Shown one piece after another: positions 59,277 through 64,000 of a DNA stretch of 64,000 nt. The position numbers and the translations under genes are program-made. The notes under the pieces are model-generated. The model did no database searches. It had not been told where the DNA came from and saw only the letters and a program-made list of their open reading frames with translations. Origin of the DNA: Ligustrum vulgare (Eukaryota; Streptophyta; Magnoliopsida; Lamiales; Oleaceae); assembly GCA_963555705.1 (NCBI GenBank), contig OY743190.1, positions 15,314,491 to 15,378,490 on the forward strand, written 5' to 3'. The stretch's first letter is position 1. Each line of letters starts with the position of its first letter.

Positions 59277-59577
59277 GGTGAAAGTGAGATTGGAGGGGAT
59301 TTAAAATTGGAGTCTCAGGATATGGATGTTGAAAAGGAGGGAGACTTGAAACATGAATTAGAAGTAGTTAAAGAAACCCCGAATTTTGTGGTAGGAGATG
59401 AAAATGTGGAGTTAGGTGATCAAACTCCAATAATTGATGAGGAAAAATTGAAAACAAAGACTCAAATAACAAAAATAGGATATGAATGATTTTTATGGGA
59501 CTCGATGATAAACATAAAAATCAAACTGGATAGAAAAACACAAGAACATGAATTCAGAGTCCAGCTCTGATACCATA

Positions 59578-60474
59578 TGATGAGAACCCGGGAGGGGGTC
59601 CTCGTCGTAGCTCGCGGAATAACACTTGGAAAGTTCCGAATCCAGGTTGGAACGGACGATAACAATGCAACCCCGACCTCACGACGCAAGAACCATGGGT
59701 ATATTAAACCCAAGACCCGTTACAATGCGAAGATAAGAACCACAAAGGGGGAACGCCACAAGGAATGTCCAGATCCTTGATAAGTTCAATTGTTTTAAAC
59801 GTCACAAGATTTGAATCTTGATAAGTTCGATTTGTTGAAAGGGAAAATCCTCACCTTTGGAGAGAGTAAAAACACTTAATAATTTTATTCATCAAAAGTA
59901 TTCTCTTTTTACATTGAATGGAAAAGCATATAAATAGGCAAAATAAACTCTAATCGCTAACTGACTCTTAATAGAATTCTAATTAGGCTAAAATATCTAA
60001 AATAACTAAAATAACCAAAATTACCAAAATTAGAAAAAAAAATTAAAAACCAATAAAGGAAATACAAATCAACTGAAATACTAAAATCCCGAAAAATCTG
60101 ATTTGCACCGCTTACGGCCGTAAAAGTCGGACTTACGTCCGTAAGTCCTTCTCTGATCAAAATGTCACCATATTAGTTACGGCCGTGAAGATTGATGTTA
60201 CGGCCGTAAATCTCCTTCTGAACAAAAATACCAATTTTCATTTACGACCGTGAGGAATGTGATGCGACCGTGAAATCCATAAGTTACGGCCGTGAGAAAC
60301 AATGTTACGGCCGTAACGCATCTTCTGCCCAATTTTCTGATTTTCTGATCCGTTGACGTGATTTGAATCTCGACTCGAGCCCAACACGAAACTTGTTCAT
60401 TTTTTCATGTAGAATATTGCTGAATTGCCCGTATCTTGATTTCTCATTTTTGACGTCTTTTCCGGATCACATCA
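59578..60474 (-). repeat. 5' LTR (right) of the 4.1-kb element
   Basis: 897 bp, a few percent different from its partner. Differences include an extra ACCAAAATT repeat near 60020 and several CpG changes in the palindrome array (TTACGTCCGTAA, TTACGACCGTGA, GCGACCGTGA). Confidence 0.88.
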
Positions 60475-61566
60475 GTATTTATTGTGATTTTGAAATCATA
60501 CATGCTCAACTTGACTATTCATGCTCATAAACCATGGTGAAAAGAGCCACCATGATAAACTAGCTTAATTATAAAACATTTATTTTAGATAATCATGTTA
60601 TAAGCACGTAATTTAAAAATCATTTGTAACTTATAGAAAATCAGTGTGAATACAGCAGAAAAATCTTTTAAGTTTATTCTCCGCTCACAAAATAATTAAC
60701 CGTCCACTAGCTGGCCGATATATAACGCTAACTTCATCGTCACCTCCTGTGATTAAAATAAAATCTTCACATCAACATTTAAAACCACCTTAATAGATAA
60801 AATAGTAAAAGAGCCTCATATTTGAATTAGCTCATTAAACTTGTTTTCTCATATTACACCATACTTACCCTTTTTACGAACATAAAATCACTTCTAATGA
60901 CTAACTAAATTCTAATATCACTTAAGATTTTGAAATTTAGAAACATATTTATCTAAATCTCAATTTTCAAGTTCTACAAGCTTACTAGTTTATTTACCCC
61001 TTCTCATAACTAAACCCTAATCTTTAATGCCAAACATTTATTTCAATAAACTTAAATATACAACTAAAATCACCAAAATCATCATTCCAATATCCATATA
61101 TATCTCACATTTAGATTATAAATCAAAAGCCCTAAATTTACACATTATTGAATAATAAATATTTTTCCACTTACTTCTTAATGTTAGGAAAAGATGGTAG
61201 AATAATACCAAAATACACTTTGAGTTGGATGAGCTCCTTCTCCTTTCCTTCCTTTTATTTATTTATTTTTGACCTTTCTTTCTACCTGGTCGTTCTCTGC
61301 ACCTTCAACCTCTGTTTGTCCTTTGTTTGGCATTTTGTTTGTTATAATTAGTATTATAATATGTTAATTTCTAAAATATTGACAAAGATGTCCCCAATAT
61401 TATTTCCTTGATTAAATTAAATCATCAACTTATCTAAGTCTTATAAAATAACTCCAACAAATAAACTAATATAATTTGGTCCTCATTTGACTTTGACTTG
61501 ATTATTCCAAATATGACTTTGGCTAGTAAAAGTTTGACTAATAAAAATTAGAAGTGGGTTGTTACA

Positions 61567-62090
61567 ATCTTACCTCCTTTAAAGAATTTAGTCTTCGAAA
61601 TTCAGTCACCAAACTAATGAGGTTATTTAACACGGATTTGCTCCTTATTTTCCCATGTAGCCCTTTTGTTGTGTGATTTCCTCAATGTTCTAAAAGGTGT
61701 AATGTGTTGCGAGACGTCGAGGTCGAGAATCAAGAATTACAAGTTTAAGCGTGTCAATGCGAAGAATATGCATCATAATGCGTTTCGATTTTTTAATATT
61801 ATTTTATTTATTTTATAGATATTAAATAGTTTTTTTTTTTTATACATAAATACTTAATACACAAAAAATTATAAAATATATAACAACAATATTCTTTAAT
61901 TTCAAAATTATTAATTCAAAGAAAAAACATATTAATGGTTGTTATTTGAAAAATTTAAACATCTAAAAATATTTCCCATAAGAATGAATCTAAAACTAAT
62001 CTAAATCTATTATAATAATAAAATAAGTACAAATTGGTCATAGACATGACGACACTAGAGTTCTCAAATACTACTTATACAATTCAGTGT
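61567..62090. other. Chromovirus purine tract, then AT-rich sequence
   Basis: The first ~45 bases are the inverse of the 3' end of a chromovirus interior (purine tract, then ...GAATTTCGAAGAC). Beyond about 61680 nothing is recognised. The coding end expected there is not readable. Confidence 0.4.
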
Positions 62091-62092
62091 CC

Positions 62093-62210
62093 ATGGCAAA
62101 ATTTATCAAGGTTGGAGATTTAGATGCTTGGGGCATTCCCTCTGAATCAAATCCAATTGTCTACTCTGTATGGGTCAAGAATCATGAGTTCAAGATTGGA
62201 GATTCACTCT
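62093..62210 (+). pseudogene. Phytocyanin (early nodulin-like) exon fragment
   Basis: The frame reads KVGDLDAWGIPSESNP, IVYSVWVKNHEFKIGDSL, matching the start of the plastocyanin-like domain of early nodulin-like proteins (GDLDAWGIP, then the KxHxFKIGDSL run). It ends at a consensus splice donor GTAAGT (62211). The copper-site His and Cys region and the upstream signal peptide are not found. ATG 62093 is in frame but may be internal. With no second phytocyanin exon downstream, this is probably a gene fragment. Confidence 0.6.
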
Positions 62211-62279
62211 GTAAGTTGATCAACATTTGGAATTGTAGATTGGCGACACAGTAGATTTAGCAAGAAAAAATGGAAATGA

Positions 62280-62281
<2 letters not shown>

Positions 62282-62316
<35 letters not shown>
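62282..62316. repeat. (TC)n microsatellite
   Basis: About 17 TC units between the phytocyanin fragment and the proline-rich stretch. Confidence 0.92.
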
Positions 62317-62319
<3 letters not shown>

Positions 62320-62690
62320 TCCTCGACCCACCTCCGAACCCCAACCAATTTCGCCTCCAGCTCCACCATATAATCTTCCACCAAATCTTCCACTCAATCC
62401 ACCACCAATTCCACCTCCAGCTCCTCTGCCTTATTCACCGCCAATTTAGTCTCCAGCTCCACCGCCTGATTCCCCATGAACTCCTCCATCCCCACTACAC
62501 CACCACCACCACCACCACCAGCAGTTTCACCTCCCGCCCCTCCACCCAATCCACCACGAGCTCCCCCACCTTTTTCCTCACCAGCTCTGCCTCTAGCCTT
62601 TCCATCCAATCCTCCAGCTCCTCCACCCAATCCCTTCCACCTGCTGCACACTACCACAAACACCTCCTCCTCCATCAGCTCCCTCCCTCT
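62317..62690 (+). pseudogene. Proline-rich (extensin or arabinogalactan-like) tail, broken
   Basis: One frame reads PPRPTSEPQPISPPAPPYNLPP and continues PPPIPPPAPLPYSPP to a TAG near 62447. After a TGA and a CCA-repeat frame change it continues as SPPAPPPNPPRAPPPF (62476-62690), ending TSSSISSLPLIPLFLVGF, a hydrophobic end like a GPI-anchor signal. Early nodulin-like proteins often have such a Pro-rich, GPI-anchored tail, so this may be the far end of the same broken gene. The minus-strand Gly-rich frame is its shadow. Confidence 0.45.
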
Positions 62691-62699
62691 TATCCCATT

Positions 62700-62900
62700 G
62701 TTTTTGGTTGGATTCCAATACAAGCTTCATCGAATATGGCTTTCCGCAAATTTCTATATGTATCTTTAAGATCGAGTATGGAATTCTGTTTACTGACTTT
62801 AAATTGAGTATCGTTTTCCTCCCTTTCCTGCTAGGATTGGAAATCCTGTATTTTAAATATCTATACGATTGAATCCTTGGGTTTCCGAAATAGCGTAAAA
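62700..62900. other. Possible further plastid-derived sequence
   Basis: Read on the minus strand, GAAAGCCATATTCGATGAA (inverse of about 62726-62744) resembles the 5' half of a plastid group II intron domain V. The text around it looks plastid-like, but I cannot assign a locus. If correct, the plastid insertion is a mosaic starting near 62690. Confidence 0.3.
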
Positions 62901-62919
62901 AGAAGTACTTCGAATTATT

Positions 62920-64000
62920 AACGTGAAACCTCTTACTTCTTGCCCATATGGAGATGTCTCCCAGGCCTTTGCTATCTCCATTCTCTCGCTCTCCTTCTCT
63001 TTTTTTTTTTTTTTTTTTTTTCTTGTTTGCTCTTCTGTATACTCAACAATTTGGAATGCTGGCCCTTTCTCTACCCAATTTCTAAAAATTCGTTTAATTG
63101 GCCTAGAGATATCAAAAGAAAAAAGAGAAAAAAGAAGGGATTTTTTTTAGTCTGTCCAGAAAAACAGGGGAATACGCATTTGCTTGAAACAGTTTCCAAA
63201 TAACCATTTTACACCTTTGAGCACGTATAAAACCGTTGATTATACCTCATTGAAAATCTAATTGTTGTGCATAGTATATCAAAGTTACTTGGTCTGTTTC
63301 ATCAATATCCTTAGTATCTCCCTTGTTACCAGTCAAAATTACTACAAATTTGGTGTTTCTTGAGCGAATTCCAGGATCTAATTGTCCATTTTCTTGATCT
63401 TCTCCTGATTCGTGTTCCAACACGCTGGTTAATTTGTATAACCATCGAGGCACTTTTTTACTGATTTTTTTTCCTTCCTTCTTCTTCGTCTGAAAATACA
63501 AAAAGATCCCTCTAATTAAAATTCGATCCTGATTCTTTACCAAATTCATTGATGTAAGAAAAGAAATCAACAATTTCGATTGATAATGGTTCTTTATCAA
63601 ATCGATCTATTTTCTGTTCAATTTTATGGTAATCAGTATCAGGAAGAACGATACCATGAATTCAATTTATCCAAACTTTCTCTATGAAATTGTCTATCGA
63701 AGTTTTTCCCTTTTTTTATGATTGAAGGTGAAAGGCTTTTTGTTATTGTTCTCCGATATGGTCCATTCAAGAAAGGATCATACATTGGGGGGAAGTACTC
63801 GTTTGTAGTATTGTCATTACACAACCTAGTCCTTGTTTCGAGTATATTAAAAAAAAAAAGAGATTATTTGTCTAGAGCTTGAATTCGATTTACAAATTCA
63901 TTGTTTAAATTATTACTTTTCTGTTTGCTGGTATAAACCTAATGATTGTAGAGTTCATTACATGAGAATTCTTCTAGTGTAGGCAGAGATATCCAACTTT
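62920..64000 (-). pseudogene. ycf1: Nuclear copy of plastid ycf1 (TIC214) fragment
   Basis: The minus strand carries ycf1 middle-region coding in broken frames: [23 protein letters not shown] (63639-63824), KKISKKVPRWLYKLTSVLEHE and RSRNTKFVVILTGN (63247-63600), then [12 protein letters not shown] and MEIAKAWETSPYGQEVRG (about 62940-63200). The plastid protein is a long inner-envelope translocon subunit; here TGA stops, frameshifts and a T(23) run interrupt it. It continues beyond the window. This is a plastid-to-nucleus transfer with accumulated mutations, not a working gene. Confidence 0.88.

Larger units (their letters stand above)
56382..60474 (-). mobile_element. Complete 4.1-kb non-autonomous LTR element with inverted interior segment
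   Basis: LTRs at 56382-57268 and 59578-60474; TSD GTATT at 56377-56381 and 60475-60479. The primer site (TGGTATCAGAGC on the minus strand) lies at about 59564-59575, so the element is minus-oriented. The acidic ORF (57819-58583) agrees with that, but the leader and head ORF (about 58600-59455) run on the plus strand. An interior segment has flipped. At 57251-57380 the LTR/purine-tract junction is duplicated. A second, different family LTR start (GCCCACCTTGATTCGTACCA, about 57508-57527) is embedded. No RT or integrase. Confidence 0.88.
54985..61566 (-). mobile_element. Chromovirus LTR, minus strand, carrying nested insertions
   Basis: Plus-strand ends are TGTCACAACCCGTCC and GTGGGTTGTTACA. 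On the minus strand it therefore starts TGTAACAACCCAC and is preceded by the purine tract CTTTAAAGGAGGTAAGAT (inverse of 61567-61584), marking it as the 3' LTR of an element extending rightward. Without the nested hAT MITE (55868-56202) and LTR element (56382-60474) it is about 2.1 kb. About three 55-60-bp repeats starting ACACGGGCC (56212-56340) lie in it. The matching 5' LTR and coding region were not found. Confidence 0.72.

Noticed and set aside
62394..62723. Glycine-rich protein on the minus strand
   Set aside because: It is the antisense shadow of the proline-rich CCA/CCT repeat; the plus-strand reading fits plant extensin-like tails better.
62920..64000. A genuine plastid contig rather than a nuclear insertion
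   Set aside because: The rest of the window is nuclear transposon sequence, and the ycf1 frames carry stops and shifts.

Overview
This window is nuclear DNA from a flowering plant, most likely a eudicot. It holds nested LTR retrotransposons of the plant Athila, Tekay and Ty1/copia kinds, CACTA, PIF/Harbinger and hAT elements, Helitron-type ends, and a plastid ycf1 fragment inserted in nuclear sequence. The species is not identified. The window is repeat-rich and gene-poor. The only clearly intact ordinary gene is a small secreted cell-wall protein gene at 41893-42294.

Left part (1-23.4 kb). A compound of two LTRs (293-1969) lies beside a Helitron-type 3' end (to 3262). AT-rich sequence with a degenerate ~170-bp tandem repeat follows (6.0-6.8 kb). 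A 3.1-kb non-autonomous LTR element with target duplications occupies 8686-11808. Next come a copia-type LTR with its primer site (to 13.05 kb) and a damaged relative of the 3.1-kb element (14516-17072) that carries a broken retropepsin domain. Copia reverse-transcriptase debris (19.5-20.15 kb) is fused to a truncated CACTA element (20.15-23.37 kb).

Middle part (23.4-38 kb). Here there is an Athila LTR on the plus strand holding a solo chromovirus LTR (23570-25973). It meets, head to head, a large minus-strand Athila relic (about 26.42-38.04 kb). The relic keeps gag, part of the protease, the primer site and both LTRs, but has lost RT and integrase. Three later insertions sit in it: a Harbinger-like element (29896-31311), a short LTR element (32770-34049) and a solo LTR (37031-37896).

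Right part (38-64 kb). An unidentified coding remnant is followed by a region in which the promoter of the cell-wall gene occurs three times. One copy drives the intact gene; the other two stop at the TATA box, where mobile DNA begins. Tandem Helitrons lie between the first two copies. A nearly intact, very young Tekay-type retrotransposon (43179-53281) sits inside a Harbinger-type MITE. It has an extra ORF before gag, a probable 91-nt intron between gag and protease, and a one-base frameshift in RNase H. Beyond it lie a second chromovirus relic, a minus-strand chromovirus LTR (54985-61566) containing a hAT MITE and a 4.1-kb non-autonomous LTR element with an internal inversion, a phytocyanin-like gene fragment with a proline-rich tail, and the plastid ycf1 insertion running off the end.

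The recurring theme is one family of non-autonomous Ty3/gypsy-type elements (293, 8686, 14516, 32770, 37031, 56382). Their LTRs, except the divergent one at 14516, carry an array of the CpG-rich palindrome TTACGGCCGTAA. The long copies encode a basic coiled-coil head, a degenerate protease piece, an acidic repetitive middle and a conserved tail, with no RT or integrase. This family is the best candidate here for something not well described. All calls were made by reading the sequence; no database search or alignment program was run.
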